Source: JAPPFW01 sp965231815 (GTDB lineage: Bacteria > Actinomycetota > Acidimicrobiia > Spongiisociales > Spongiisociaceae). Taken from it: a stretch of DNA of 64,000 nt. The stretch covers positions 3,286,001-3,350,000 of the forward strand of contig OZ246890.1 of assembly GCA_965231815.1 (NCBI GenBank), written 5' to 3'. Position 1 is the stretch's first letter, and every line of letters starts with the position of its first letter. Below are positions 9,540-18,929 of the stretch, in pieces. The notes below the pieces were generated by a model. The model made no database searches. It was given only the letters and a program-made list of their open reading frames with translations, and was not told the DNA's origin. The position numbers and the translations under genes were made by a program.

Positions 9540-11273
9540 ATGACGGGCAACGACGAACTGCGACACCTCCTAGACCAAGGCGCTTTCGAAGAGTTGTTCC
9601 GTCGCCGGTTGTTATGGGGAAATCCTCCCGAAGGCTCGACGATGGTTCCTCTTGAGAATGACCCCGAAGAGTCGACGGAGCTCTTGGACGCACGAGGTGT
9701 AGCCGAGATGCGGGGGGTGATGGTATGGGTGGTGGAGTGCCCCGCGCTCCCGGCGCCGGCTCGGCAGCGGCGGATCTCGAGAGAGTTGCGCAAGCGATCT
9801 TCCGACCACCTGCTGGTGTTCACGACCGGCGCCGAGCAGCGATGGCTGTGGCCCGAGCAACGACCCTCCGGCACCGGATGGCGGCTGGTAGAGCACAGTT
9901 ACCGTCGCGGCGAGGGTAACGACGCTCTACTGCAACGACTTGAAGGGGTCCGCTTCAGCATCAAGGAACTCAAATCCCTGACCGGGCCGAAAGTCCTGGA
10001 TCGGGTGCGGCGGTCCTTCAACGTGGACAAGGTCACGAAGAAGTTCTATCGAGAGTTCAGGAAGTACCACCAGGCTTTGGCCGAACACATCAAAGGCATT
10101 CCCGACCGGCGCGACCGGGAGCGTCGCTGGTACGCCTCCGTGCTGATGAACCGCCTCATGTTCATCTACTTCATCCAGCGGAAGGAGTTCCTGAACAATG
10201 ATCGCAACTACTTGCGGACGGGGTTGCAACGAGTCAGGGAAGCCTTCGGACCGGACAAGTTCTACGCCTTCTTCCGCGAGTTCCTGCTGCCGCTGTTCCA
10301 CACCGGTTTGGGTACCCCTCCCGCCTTGCGGACATGGGATGAGCCGCGCATAGCCGCCATCATCGGCGACGTTCCCTATGTGGACGGTGGTATCTTCGAG
10401 CGCCACCACCTCGAAGACGCATACGACATCCGGATTCCCGACTCCGTGTTCGAGGACATCTTCGACTTCTTCGACCAGTGGCGCTGGCACCTGGACGAGC
10501 GGCCTTTGGAATCGCACAACGAGATCAACCCCGACATCCTGGGGTTCATCTTCGAGCAGTACGTGATCTATACCGAGAAGGGACAGCGGGACAAGGGGGC
10601 CTACTACACCAAACCCGACGTCACCGGCTACATGACCACCTACACGGTTATCCCCGCCGTAGTGGACCGCCTGGTGGAGGCGGGTTTGGAGGATCCGTGC
10701 GTCCTGTTGCCGGGCTCCGGAGACCATTACCTGCACGCCAGCCTCGGCTATGGCATGGATCGTGAACTTCCGGACGGCGACCTGCCACCCGGCGAGCACC
10801 CCGACGGGTCCTTGCAATTGGCGCTGCCCGGGGAACGTTGGTGCGACGTGACGCACCGGCGCGAGCGCTACCGGAAGCTGGTGGCCAAGGTGGGCAGTGG
10901 GGAGATCACGACCATTGATGACGCCATCACCGCCAACCTCGACATAGCCGGTTTGATGGAGGACTATCTGAGCCTGTTGAACGTCGATGAGTGCTCGGTC
11001 GCCTTCGAGGTGCTGCGGGATCTCAAGGTGTGCGATCCGACCTGCGGGTCGGGCGCCTTCCTGCTCTCCGCGCTGGATGTTCTCGACCCGATGTACACCG
11101 CGGTGTTCGAACGAGCCCAAGAAATCTATTCTAATAATCAGGTCAGGTCAGGTCAGGTCAGGTCAGGTCAGGTCAGGTCAGGTCAGGTCAGGTCAGGTCA
11201 GGTCCTTCATTCTTGGCCGAATCATGGTCGCACCCCAACGAGCGCTACTGGCTGCTTAAGACGATCTGCCTGA
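9540..11273 (+). CDS. DNA methyltransferase (Eco57I/type IIG-like), N-terminal part, out of frame at repeat
   Basis: First part of a large adenine-specific DNA methyltransferase of the Eco57I/PglX-like group that methylates, and in type IIG enzymes also cuts, DNA. AdoMet-binding motif I reads CDPTCGSGAFLLSAL near residue 499. The frame enters a run of GGTCA units at 11141 (coding GQVRS repeats) and then ends in about 23 nonsense residues at 11273. The conserved continuation (HPNERYWLLKTICLNNLYG) is in another frame starting at 11213. The split falls exactly at the repeat, so this is probably a phase-variable gene caught OFF rather than a true end. Followed by the helicase gene, it forms a restriction-like defence pair. 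Confidence 0.85.
   Translation: MTGNDELRHLLDQGAFEELFRRRLLWGNPPEGSTMVPLENDPEESTELLDARGVAEMRGVMVWVVECPALPAPARQRRISRELRKRSSDHLLVFTTGAEQRWLWPEQRPSGTGWRLVEHSYRRGEGNDALLQRLEGVRFSIKELKSLTGPKVLDRVRRSFNVDKVTKKFYREFRKYHQALAEHIKGIPDRRDRERRWYASVLMNRLMFIYFIQRKEFLNNDRNYLRTGLQRVREAFGPDKFYAFFREFLLPLFHTGLGTPPALRTWDEPRIAAIIGDVPYVDGGIFERHHLEDAYDIRIPDSVFEDIFDFFDQWRWHLDERPLESHNEINPDILGFIFEQYVIYTEKGQRDKGAYYTKPDVTGYMTTYTVIPAVVDRLVEAGLEDPCVLLPGSGDHYLHASLGYGMDRELPDGDLPPGEHPDGSLQLALPGERWCDVTHRRERYRKLVAKVGSGEITTIDDAITANLDIAGLMEDYLSLLNVDECSVAFEVLRDLKVCDPTCGSGAFLLSALDVLDPMYTAVFERAQEIYSNNQVRSGQVRSGQVRSGQVRSGQVLHSWPNHGRTPTSATGCLRRSA
11141..11204 (+). repeat. Pentanucleotide tract (GGTCA)12 inside methyltransferase gene
   Basis: Twelve perfect GGTCA units run from 11141 to 11200, followed by a partial GGTC. 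Partial TCA precedes it. Counting codons from the start at 9540, the downstream catalytic frame is joined only if one unit is lost (11 units) or two are gained (14 units); 12 and 13 units are out of frame. The tract encodes repeating Gly-Gln-Val-Arg-Ser in any frame, so it never creates a stop itself. This is the expected design of a slipped-strand phase switch. Confidence 0.95.
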
Positions 11274-12808
11274 ACAACCTGTACGGCCTCGACATCATGG
11301 GCGAGGCCACCGAGATCGCACGGCTGCGGCTGTTCCTCAAGCTGATCGCCCAACTCGACAACGTCTCCCAAGTGGAACCCCTCCCCGACCTGGACTTCAA
11401 CATAAAGTCGGGCAACCTGCTGGTAGGTATCGCCGACATGGACGATGCACAACGTCGGTTTGAAGGGTCAATGCTGGCTATCGAGGGTCTGAAGTCAGCC
11501 GAACAGGCAGCCGGTCAAGCTGCGGCGGCCTACCGGCAGTTCGCCTCCGCGCAGCTATCCCAAACCGGTGCTGGGCGCGTCGTCGACAAGCACCGCCTCT
11601 CAGCACGGATCGGGGAAGCAACCTCTCAGGCCGATGATGCGCTGCACAAGATGCGAACCGAGACGATGCCCTTCGAGTTGTGGAAAGACTCGCACCAACC
11701 CTTCCACTGGTTCGCCGAGTTTCCCTCAGTGTGGCAGCAGGGCGGCTTCGACGTGATCGTCGGCAATCCCCCCTATATTGATAAGAGACAAGTAACCGAA
11801 TACGAATGGATAGGCTACACAACTAACGGTTGCCCCAACTTATACACGTTGTGTGTAGAGCGCGCAGTAGCACTACTCAACGCGACCGGACGTATAGCTA
11901 TCATCGTCATGCATAACCTTTGCTTTAGTAGAGACTTCGATGCATTACGAAGTAACTTGTCACATAATCTAAACACTCTCTGGGTTTCTTCTTACGATCG
12001 CTGGAGTGACAGCCTATTCTCGGGATCAGCAAAGGTACGTAACTCCATAGTCGTTGGCTCGACCACGGGGCCAAAGTATTTATATACTACATGTCTTTAT
12101 CGCTGGCTAGCCAGTCAACGATCTTATCTCTTCTCGTCATTGAACTACCTCCAGAATGCTTCGGAATTGACAACTGTCTATAGCTCCACACTGTGGCCGT
12201 TCATCAACGATTCTGTTCTACAGCAGATATTTTCCAAGTTAGTTTCAACACACACGACGCTCGGTCACCATATTATCACTCACCCGGTAGCGGCGATACT
12301 CGGCTATCGCGATACAGCAGATGATCAAATACAGTGCTGGACTAGACCCCCAAATAGTGTCAATCCCGAAGGAAACCCTGCTCAACCGCGTAGCAACAAG
12401 AGTATCGTTTTTTCTTCCAAACTACGGAGAGATCTGGCCTACCTGGTGTTTGCAGGTCGCTGGGGGTATCTTTGGTGGCTCACGTTTGGGGACGGATTCC
12501 ATGTCACCAAACAGACTTTTTCTTCTTTCCCTGATTCCGTGAGCTCCGTAGGTCTTTCTGCTGGTGGGAAGGACCGGATTCACAGGTTCGCTGACGATCT
12601 GACCGTAGAGTCTCGACGTCATGTGACGCGTAGTCGAAGAGGACAAATAGGTCGGCAATGGCTGATTGGCGGATTCGACCTCAGCAAGTGTCGCCACATC
12701 ACCGACGAGGCTGACTGGCTGCTGGCCCAAGCTTGGGGCCTCACCCGTGAGGAATACGAGGCGGCGGGCAACCTGCGGGACCGGATGACGTTCGGGAATA
12801 AGGGGTAG
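11213..12808 (+). CDS. DNA methyltransferase (Eco57I/type IIG-like), C-terminal part
   Basis: Continuation of the gene at 9540. It holds the segment HPNERYWLLKTICLNNLYGLD directly after the repeat and the catalytic motif IV GNPPY near residue 185, the amino-group methylation motif of N6-adenine enzymes. The rest should be the target recognition domain. The middle part (about 11780-12600) is visibly AT-richer than its surroundings, as expected for a target-recognition region exchanged by recombination. The listed start is a TTG inside the shifted frame and is probably not a real initiation site. The stop at 12808 is 5 bases before the helicase ATG, so the two are one operon. Confidence 0.8.
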   Translation: MAESWSHPNERYWLLKTICLNNLYGLDIMGEATEIARLRLFLKLIAQLDNVSQVEPLPDLDFNIKSGNLLVGIADMDDAQRRFEGSMLAIEGLKSAEQAAGQAAAAYRQFASAQLSQTGAGRVVDKHRLSARIGEATSQADDALHKMRTETMPFELWKDSHQPFHWFAEFPSVWQQGGFDVIVGNPPYIDKRQVTEYEWIGYTTNGCPNLYTLCVERAVALLNATGRIAIIVMHNLCFSRDFDALRSNLSHNLNTLWVSSYDRWSDSLFSGSAKVRNSIVVGSTTGPKYLYTTCLYRWLASQRSYLFSSLNYLQNASELTTVYSSTLWPFINDSVLQQIFSKLVSTHTTLGHHIITHPVAAILGYRDTADDQIQCWTRPPNSVNPEGNPAQPRSNKSIVFSSKLRRDLAYLVFAGRWGYLWWLTFGDGFHVTKQTFSSFPDSVSSVGLSAGGKDRIHRFADDLTVESRRHVTRSRRGQIGRQWLIGGFDLSKCRHITDEADWLLAQAWGLTREEYEAAGNLRDRMTFGNKG

Positions 12809-12813
12809 GCGCT

Positions 12814-15800
12814 ATGCCGCGCATCCTCGACAACCTCTCCCCCGGCGCCGACACCCAGATGGAGTCCTCCCTGCTGGAGACGCTGGGAACCGCCCGCTCT
12901 CTCGACGCGGCGGTGGGATACTTCAACCTGCGCGGCTGGGGCCTGATCTCCGATATGGTGACCGCCCTGCCTGGTCGGTCGGATGGGACCAAGGCGCGGG
13001 TGCTGGTCGGCATGACCGAGGATCCGAAAGCGGAGATGCGTCGGCTGGTACGCACCAGACCACTGCCCCCCGTTGACGGTGACACGGTTGCGGAGCTTTC
13101 CGCCAAGACCCTCGATGAGTTTCGTACCCAGCTTGAGGTCGGCCTCCCGACCCAAGCAGATGAACAGGCATTGCGTAGGTTGCGCAGCCAACTACACACC
13201 GGCGATGTCGATCTGCGCGTATTCCTCGCCCATCGGCTCCACGCCAAGCTGTACTTGGCCCATCGCGACGACGTACCGGTTCCACGGATCGGATACGTCG
13301 GGTCGTCCAACCTCACCGGGGCCGGTCTGCGGGAGCAGGGCGAGCTGAACGTGGACGTCACCGACATCACCGCCACCGAACAGCTAGCCCGCTGGTTCGA
13401 TGACCTATGGAACGACCCTTTCACCGTCGAGGCCAACCCCGAGTTGGTGGAGATACTGGACGAGTCATGGGCGGGAGAAGGCCTGCTCGATCCCTACCTC
13501 GTCTACCTGAAGATGGCCTACCACCTGTCCCGAGAGGCTCGGGAAGGGCTGATCCGCTTCGGTCTCCCCACCTCCATGTCCCGGAAGCTGCTGGAGTTCC
13601 AGGCGGCGGCGGTGAAGATCGCGGCCCGTATCGTGATAGACCGGGGCGGGGCGATGATCGGTGACGTGGTGGGCTTGGGCAAGACTATGGTAGCCACCGC
13701 CATCGCCCGCCTCCTCCAAGAGGACCAGAACTGGGAAACCCTCATCGTCTGCCCCAAGAACCTGGTACCGATGTGGGAGGACTACCGCCGCGAGTACAAG
13801 CTCCATGGAGAAGTGCTGTCGCTGTCGATGGTGACCAGGAAGCTGGGCTCCATGCCGCGGCATCGACTGATAATCGTGGACGAGTCCCACAACCTCCGTA
13901 ACCGCAACCGCAAAGACCATAAGGCCCTGACCCGTTACATCCGCGACAATGACTCGCGAGTACTGCTCCTGTCGGCTACTCCCTACAACACGAGCGTTCA
14001 CGACCTCGAAGGCCAACTCTCGCTGTTCCTCGACGACACCGTTGACCTCGGGATTCGCCCCCAACAGGCCATCACCGAACGAGGAGAGGACTTGTTCTCC
14101 ATAGACTGCGAAGGTCGCACTTCTTCGCTGGCGGCCTTCCGACGGTCCGAACATCTGGAGGACTGGCAGACCCTGATGTCCCAGTTCATGGTGCGACGAA
14201 CCCGACGGTTCATAGAGGACAACTACGCCGAGAAGGATCGAAGCGGGCGCAAGTACCTGACCTTCGGGAGACGCAACCGCAGCCGGTTCTACTTTCCGGA
14301 GCGGGTGGCTCGACCTATTGAGCGGCGGATGCGACCCGACGATCCCGCCACGGCCATGACATCCGACGAGACGTTGAACGCCGTCAAGTCGCTCCGGCGG
14401 CCTCGCTACTCCTTCGCCTCCTACCTGAGCGGCCTTCCACCGGCCGATGAAGCGGAGCGAAGCCTCCTGGAGGACTTGAAGCGGGCGCGGGGATCGGTGG
14501 CCGGGTTCAACCGGGTGTTGATGTTCAAGCGCCTAACCTCATCCGGTCCGGCGTTCCTCCTCACGTTGAAAAGGCATCTGCTCCGGGACCGGGTGACGCT
14601 CCATGCGATGGAGAACGACCTCCCCGTCCCCATCGGGGACATCGACAAGGCGGTATGGGACCAGGAGTTGGGAACCGAGGACGACGGGCTCTTCGGGGAT
14701 GGAGGGCTTGACTTCGAACCCGCCGCGGCCTACCGGATGCTCAGGGATCAGCCACCCAAGAAGATCAGGTGGCTCGATACCCGTCATCTGACACCGGCTT
14801 TCGCGGAAGCCCTAACCGCAGACATCGAATCGATCAACGGAATGCTGGCCCGGTTCGGTAATTGGAACCAAGCCGGCGACGGGAAGATCAATACCCTCGA
14901 GGAGCTGATACAGGAGCGTCACGCCGGCGAGAAGGTCCTGGTATTCACCGAGTACAGCGACACCGCCGACTACGTCTTTTCAGCCTTGCAGCAGCGGGGA
15001 ATAGAGCATCTGGCGGTGGCAACCGGCCAGGAGGGCAACGCCACGGAGTTGGCCCGGCGGTTCTCCCCCGGCTCCCATCCGATCGGACCTTCTACCAGGG
15101 TTGACGAGCTACATGTGCTGATCTCCACCGATGTCCTCTCCGAGGGCCAGAACCTGCAGGATGCCCGGATCGTGGTGAACTATGACCTGCCATGGGCGAT
15201 CGTGAAGTTGGTGCAACGGGCCGGGCGGGTGGACCGGATCGGGCAGGAAGCCGACCGGGTGATCCTGTACAGCCTGATGCCCGCCGCCTCTGTCGAGGAC
15301 GAGATCACCCTGCGGAAACGTATCCGCGATCGGCTGGGTGACAACGCCCGGCTACTCGGATCGGATGAACAGTTCTTCGGGGATGACCGCGAGCGGGAGG
15401 TCGTCACCGGCATGTACGACGAGCATTCCGAATGGGATATGGGCGCCTCGGAGGACGTCGATCCCGTATCGATGGCCTACGAGATCTGGCGGGGGGCGGA
15501 ACGGGACAACCCTGATCTGGCGAAGCGGGCGGAAGAGTTGCCCGATGTGGTGTACGCCACATTGCCGTCCCGGTCGGACGGGCATGACCCGCAACCATCT
15601 GGAGTGGTGGTGCATTCCCAGACCGTCACCGGCTCCGATACCTTCGCGTTCGTTCATGCCACGGAGAAAGCCCGCTGGATCAGCCCCCAAGAGGCGCTAC
15701 GAACCGCCGAATGTGATCCCGACACACCGCCCGTTCCCCCGCGTCCCGATCACCACGACCTGGTGGCCGCCGCATTCAAAGGTCCCCTGGTTGCCCCACC

Positions 15801-16119
15801 GCAAAAGGTGGCGGTGGTTCCCACCGGGGTAAGAGGCCGCTGCTACAACAAGCTCAAGGACCACGCCGACCAGGCCCAGCTCGACCTGTTCACCTCGGCC
15901 GACGACCTCGACAGGGCATTGGAGGACCTGCGCCGGTTCCCGCTGCGGGAAAGCGCCTCGCAACGGCTCGCCCGCGCCCTGCGAGAACGCCGGACACCCG
16001 ACCTCGCCGCTCTCATCGTGGATCTGCACAAGGAAAAGATGCTGTGCGCCTACCCGGACCCACAGAGTTCCGGAAAGGAGCCTCGTGTGATCTGCTCCAT
16101 GGGGTTCCTCGGTAGTTGA
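12814..16119 (+). CDS. PLD-domain / SNF2-type helicase, defence-associated
   Basis: 1101-residue protein. An N-terminal phospholipase-D-like domain shows HAKLYL near residue 143 and GSSNLTGAG after it, the HxK...GSxN pattern of PLD nucleases. A superfamily 2 helicase core follows: Walker A GDVVGLGKT (about 283), Walker B DESH (about 355), SATPYN motif III, and motif VI QRAGRVDRIGQ (about 801). This architecture next to an Eco57I-like methyltransferase is common in defence islands; it probably translocates on and cleaves unmodified invading DNA. It starts 5 bases after the methyltransferase stop, so they are coexpressed. Which named system it belongs to cannot be settled from sequence reading alone. 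Confidence 0.88.
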   Translation: MPRILDNLSPGADTQMESSLLETLGTARSLDAAVGYFNLRGWGLISDMVTALPGRSDGTKARVLVGMTEDPKAEMRRLVRTRPLPPVDGDTVAELSAKTLDEFRTQLEVGLPTQADEQALRRLRSQLHTGDVDLRVFLAHRLHAKLYLAHRDDVPVPRIGYVGSSNLTGAGLREQGELNVDVTDITATEQLARWFDDLWNDPFTVEANPELVEILDESWAGEGLLDPYLVYLKMAYHLSREAREGLIRFGLPTSMSRKLLEFQAAAVKIAARIVIDRGGAMIGDVVGLGKTMVATAIARLLQEDQNWETLIVCPKNLVPMWEDYRREYKLHGEVLSLSMVTRKLGSMPRHRLIIVDESHNLRNRNRKDHKALTRYIRDNDSRVLLLSATPYNTSVHDLEGQLSLFLDDTVDLGIRPQQAITERGEDLFSIDCEGRTSSLAAFRRSEHLEDWQTLMSQFMVRRTRRFIEDNYAEKDRSGRKYLTFGRRNRSRFYFPERVARPIERRMRPDDPATAMTSDETLNAVKSLRRPRYSFASYLSGLPPADEAERSLLEDLKRARGSVAGFNRVLMFKRLTSSGPAFLLTLKRHLLRDRVTLHAMENDLPVPIGDIDKAVWDQELGTEDDGLFGDGGLDFEPAAAYRMLRDQPPKKIRWLDTRHLTPAFAEALTADIESINGMLARFGNWNQAGDGKINTLEELIQERHAGEKVLVFTEYSDTADYVFSALQQRGIEHLAVATGQEGNATELARRFSPGSHPIGPSTRVDELHVLISTDVLSEGQNLQDARIVVNYDLPWAIVKLVQRAGRVDRIGQEADRVILYSLMPAASVEDEITLRKRIRDRLGDNARLLGSDEQFFGDDREREVVTGMYDEHSEWDMGASEDVDPVSMAYEIWRGAERDNPDLAKRAEELPDVVYATLPSRSDGHDPQPSGVVVHSQTVTGSDTFAFVHATEKARWISPQEALRTAECDPDTPPVPPRPDHHDLVAAAFKGPLVAPPQKVAVVPTGVRGRCYNKLKDHADQAQLDLFTSADDLDRALEDLRRFPLRESASQRLARALRERRTPDLAALIVDLHKEKMLCAYPDPQSSGKEPRVICSMGFLGS

Positions 16120-16253
16120 TTGTTAACTAGCCAGCAAGCGGGAGGATATCCCCCAAACTTTGAGGACGGTGGACGCGACTGCCGATGGTGCTGAACAAGG
16201 GTACCAAGCCCAACAGACTTGAATAGTCAGGCGTATGAGACCACAGTAGTCAC

Positions 16254-16532
16254 ATGGCTGTAGCATCCATTTCCGAACTCAAAGCAAATCTCTCTCGTTA
16301 CCTTCGAGAGGTTAAACGTGGTGGTGAGATCGAAGTTCTCGAGCGAGGTCGACCGATCGCCAGGTTGCTTCCCGCCGTAACCGATGGCGGCGACGATCTG
16401 GACCGGTTAGTCACCTTGGGTCTTGTCAAGCCCGGACGGGGTGACCCGGCTCAGATCCTGGATCACCCACCCATCGAGCTTCCGGTGAGCATCGGCGAAG
16501 CATTGGAAGAAGAGCGGGCCGATCGAGTGTGA
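16254..16532 (+). CDS. Phd/YefM-type antitoxin
   Basis: 92-residue protein beginning with the classic prevent-host-death segment (MAVASISELKANLSRYLREV) followed by GEIEVLERGRPIARLLP, the Phd/YefM DNA-binding and dimer fold. The C-terminal tail should neutralise the toxin. Its stop overlaps the toxin start by four bases (GTGA), so the pair is translationally coupled. Such antitoxins usually repress their own promoter; no clear operator was picked out in 16120-16253. Confidence 0.92.
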   Translation: MAVASISELKANLSRYLREVKRGGEIEVLERGRPIARLLPAVTDGGDDLDRLVTLGLVKPGRGDPAQILDHPPIELPVSIGEALEEERADRV

Positions 16533-16951
16533 GGTATTGGGACGCTTCGGCAATCGTTCCACTGATCGTCGCGGAAAAGGGTAGCGACTCCGCACGTACG
16601 TGGCTGTCCGAAGACCGTACCGTGGTTACTTGGGCATGGACGCGAACCGAGGTGACAGGCGCCATCGAACGACGTACCCGTGAAGGGTCCCTCTCACGGG
16701 TACAAAGGCGAAACGTTCTCCATCACCTCGACGCCTTTGCCGACACATGGAACGAAGTAACCGAGATACTGGCCGTCAGAACCCGCGCGGCTGCCCTCCT
16801 GGCCCGTCATCCATTGCGAGCATCCGACGCAGCACAGTTGGGCGCCGCACTACTGGTCAACGAACAACTACCTTTCGCTCTGCCGTTCGTGAGTCTGGAT
16901 CACCGGCTTGAAATCGCCGCCGAAAAGGAGGGCTTGCGAATCCTCAATTAG
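16529..16951 (+). CDS. PIN-domain ribonuclease toxin (VapC-like)
   Basis: 140-residue PIN-domain RNase, partner of the Phd-type antitoxin. The acidic active site is visible: RYWDASAIVPLI gives the first Asp, TRTEVTGAI the Glu, ASDAAQLGAAL the third acidic residue, and FVSLDHRLEIAA the fourth. The start is GTG at 16529 overlapping the antitoxin stop. Expected to cleave tRNA or other RNA when the antitoxin is lost. It appears intact, unlike the decayed pair at 19.6-20.1 kb. Confidence 0.92.
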   Translation: MRYWDASAIVPLIVAEKGSDSARTWLSEDRTVVTWAWTRTEVTGAIERRTREGSLSRVQRRNVLHHLDAFADTWNEVTEILAVRTRAAALLARHPLRASDAAQLGAALLVNEQLPFALPFVSLDHRLEIAAEKEGLRILN

Positions 16952-17020
16952 CCGCTACGGCGCTCGTTTAGGATGCCGAGAGTGACTCTAACCCACGATT
17001 ACCAACTGGCGCCTACCGGA

Positions 17021-17135
17021 TAGGAGAGTCCTGAAAACGAGTCTTTCAGGGTTCAGTGGTCGGTAAAGCGCCTGGTCAGAGGGTTGCGGGTTAACGGCTG
17101 AACCCCTTTGTGCGGGGTTTCTCAGCACTCTCCTA
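17021..17135 (+). repeat. Dispersed 115-bp inverted-terminal-repeat element, copy 1
   Basis: Begins TAGGAGAGTCCTGA and ends TCAGCACTCTCCTA, so the ends are inverted repeats flanked by TA on both sides. The interior holds the small hairpin AACCCC...GGGGTT around 17101-17120. It is clearly related along its whole length to the copies at 18916, 34353 and 38802. It lies in the gap upstream of the globin gene. No coding capacity, so any movement would need a transposase supplied elsewhere. Confidence 0.85.
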
Positions 17136-17236
17136 GGAACTTATCATCTAGCATGAGCGGCGTGAGCGACACACGAGGTTCCGGAACCGAAGGCACCCAA
17201 ACTCAGCTGATATTGCGTGGTTCACTCAGGGACGCC

Positions 17237-17641
17237 ATGAAAGCGCCTCTAACCGTCTACGAGTCTGTGGGGGGCCGGACCTTTTTCGACGATCTCGTCG
17301 GCCGCTTCTACGACCGCGTGGAGAACGACCCGCTCCTGCGGCCCATGTACCCGAAGGACTTGCAGCCTTCCCGGGAGCGGCTGGCCGATTTCCTGATTCA
17401 ATACTGGGGCGGACCCTCTGACTACAGCCGGGAGCGAGGACACCCCCGCTTGAGGATGCGCCACCTCGGCTTTTCGATCGGTCGATCTGAACGTGACGCC
17501 TGGATGGCACACATGACGGCCTCCCTTGACACTGCAATAGTATCGGACGGTTCCGGGCGCCCGCTCCCCGGCGAGATACGCTCGCTGCTGCTCGACCACT
17601 TCGACAACGCCGCCACCCATCTCATCAACCGACCCGACTAG
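17237..17641 (+). CDS. Group II truncated haemoglobin
   Basis: Small haem protein that binds oxygen or nitric oxide. YESVGG, FYDRVENDPLLRPMYP, QYWGGPSDYSRERGHPRLRMRH and WMAHM are the standard group II (trHbO) blocks, with the proximal His in RMRHLGF. I start at ATG 17237 (134 residues, normal family length), which has AGGGA six bases upstream. An in-frame ATG at 17153 would add 28 unconserved residues, and an even earlier frame opening runs into the dispersed repeat. It is a single gene with no obvious partner. Confidence 0.92.
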   Translation: MKAPLTVYESVGGRTFFDDLVGRFYDRVENDPLLRPMYPKDLQPSRERLADFLIQYWGGPSDYSRERGHPRLRMRHLGFSIGRSERDAWMAHMTASLDTAIVSDGSGRPLPGEIRSLLLDHFDNAATHLINRPD

Positions 17642-17948
17642 CCTCGATTTTTCATGCGAGGCGTTTGCCCCGGCGATTTGGCAGCCTGAATAGGCTCCTG
17701 ACCTGGGATTACGGTGGACTTGACAGGCTCATCGGGTTGACCGCGACCGTCACCCATGAGCTGTATGCGAATGGAGCACATAAAACGAGCTTGACCTAGC
17801 GGTTTATGGGTGGGTGTGTCTAGAAACATGAAGAACCAGGGCTAGCCAATCACGCCGGCTCGTTCTCGGGGCCGGAGGGGGTAAACATGGCCGGTTGTAT
17901 CGATCTCACGATACTATCGGCTCGGAGTGGGCCGTAGAATGGTCGGGC
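17642..17948. other. Intergenic, no gene seen
   Basis: No plausible gene. Right after the globin stop there is GCCTCG...CGAGGC (17641-17662), a 6-bp stem with a T-rich loop that could act as a weak terminator. The remainder shows no recognised motif apart from a GGAGGGGG purine run at 17875-17882, too far from the next start to be its ribosome-binding site. Confidence 0.4.
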
Positions 17949-18929
17949 ATGGTTGTGGTTGCGGTGGATACACCGAAGTTGGAGGATGCTCGTCGGGCCG
18001 GGGAGGCTTTGGTAGCGGCAGGTGTCGGGCAGGTGTGGCTGTTCGGGTCGTTGTCACGAGGCGAAGAAGGGGCCGTGAGCGATATCGATCTGGTGGCGGT
18101 GTTCGACGATCTGGATTACAGAAACCGGCCGGAGATCAAGAACGAGTTGGAGAACACAGCGTCCGCCGCAGCGGGAAGGCCCGTGGATGTGTTGGTGACC
18201 GACCGGCCTGAATGGAGAATACAGACACAGCAGGTATCGGCATCTTTCGCGGCGGCTATCGAGAAGGACCTCACGTTGCTGGCGGATCGCCCACCCGTAG
18301 CAAGGGTCAATTGGCGGAAGGAGCAGAGGATGGTCACCTCGAACGAGCAGCTGGCGGAGCAACGCATCAGCGATATGATCGGGCAACTCGCCAGAATCCT
18401 CGGTGGTCTAGACCCGACCGCTCGGGAAGCGGCAGCCATCCACCGCCATGAGCGTGAATGGTTGAAGGGTGCTCGGCTGATCGGGTTGTGCGAGGCGGCG
18501 CATCTTGTCGTGGAATGCTCCCTCAAAGCGCTCGGCACGCTTACCGGCGTACAAGCCGGAGTCTTACACCAACACAACGTCGAAGCCATCGCCGACTCTC
18601 TACCCCTCGAAGAACGAACCGCCATGCTCGCTCTGATGGGCGCCGAACCCGGGCTGGTCAAGACAACGGACTACATCACGATGTGGCGCACCAAAGGCAC
18701 CTACACCTCCTCGACCGAAGGCTTGACCGCCCAAGAAATAGCAACACCACAGTTCGCCGCCGCGATGCTCCGCATCGCCGTAGAAGTAGCCGTAGCCGCC
18801 ATGAACCGGGCCGCTCAACAAGGGATCCAACCTCCGAGCCTCACCCACTTCAAGACAGCCGTCCAGCAGATACGCAACCACATAACCGGCACCGACCTCG
18901 GTACAGGCGAACCGCTAGGAGGGTCCTGA
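17949..18929 (+). CDS. Nucleotidyltransferase fused to HEPN-like domain
   Basis: 326 residues from the ATG at 17949. Residues 1-115 carry the minimal nucleotidyltransferase motif LFGSLSRGEEGAVSDIDLV, the GS-x9-12-DxD pattern with both metal-binding aspartates. The C-terminal half (EAAHLVVECSLKALGTLTGV with a following HQHN) resembles HEPN folds. MNT and HEPN domains often form toxin-antitoxin pairs as separate genes; here they are one chain. The last four residues (LGGS) and the TGA stop are supplied by the inserted dispersed element at 18916, so the native C-terminus may have been altered. Role is inferred from domains only. Confidence 0.7.
   Translation: MVVVAVDTPKLEDARRAGEALVAAGVGQVWLFGSLSRGEEGAVSDIDLVAVFDDLDYRNRPEIKNELENTASAAAGRPVDVLVTDRPEWRIQTQQVSASFAAAIEKDLTLLADRPPVARVNWRKEQRMVTSNEQLAEQRISDMIGQLARILGGLDPTAREAAAIHRHEREWLKGARLIGLCEAAHLVVECSLKALGTLTGVQAGVLHQHNVEAIADSLPLEERTAMLALMGAEPGLVKTTDYITMWRTKGTYTSSTEGLTAQEIATPQFAAAMLRIAVEVAVAAMNRAAQQGIQPPSLTHFKTAVQQIRNHITGTDLGTGEPLGGS

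Noticed and set aside
9927..11120. 397-codon minus-strand open frame opposite the methyltransferase
   Set aside because: Antisense shadow; ends inside the region coding for AdoMet motif I on the plus strand.
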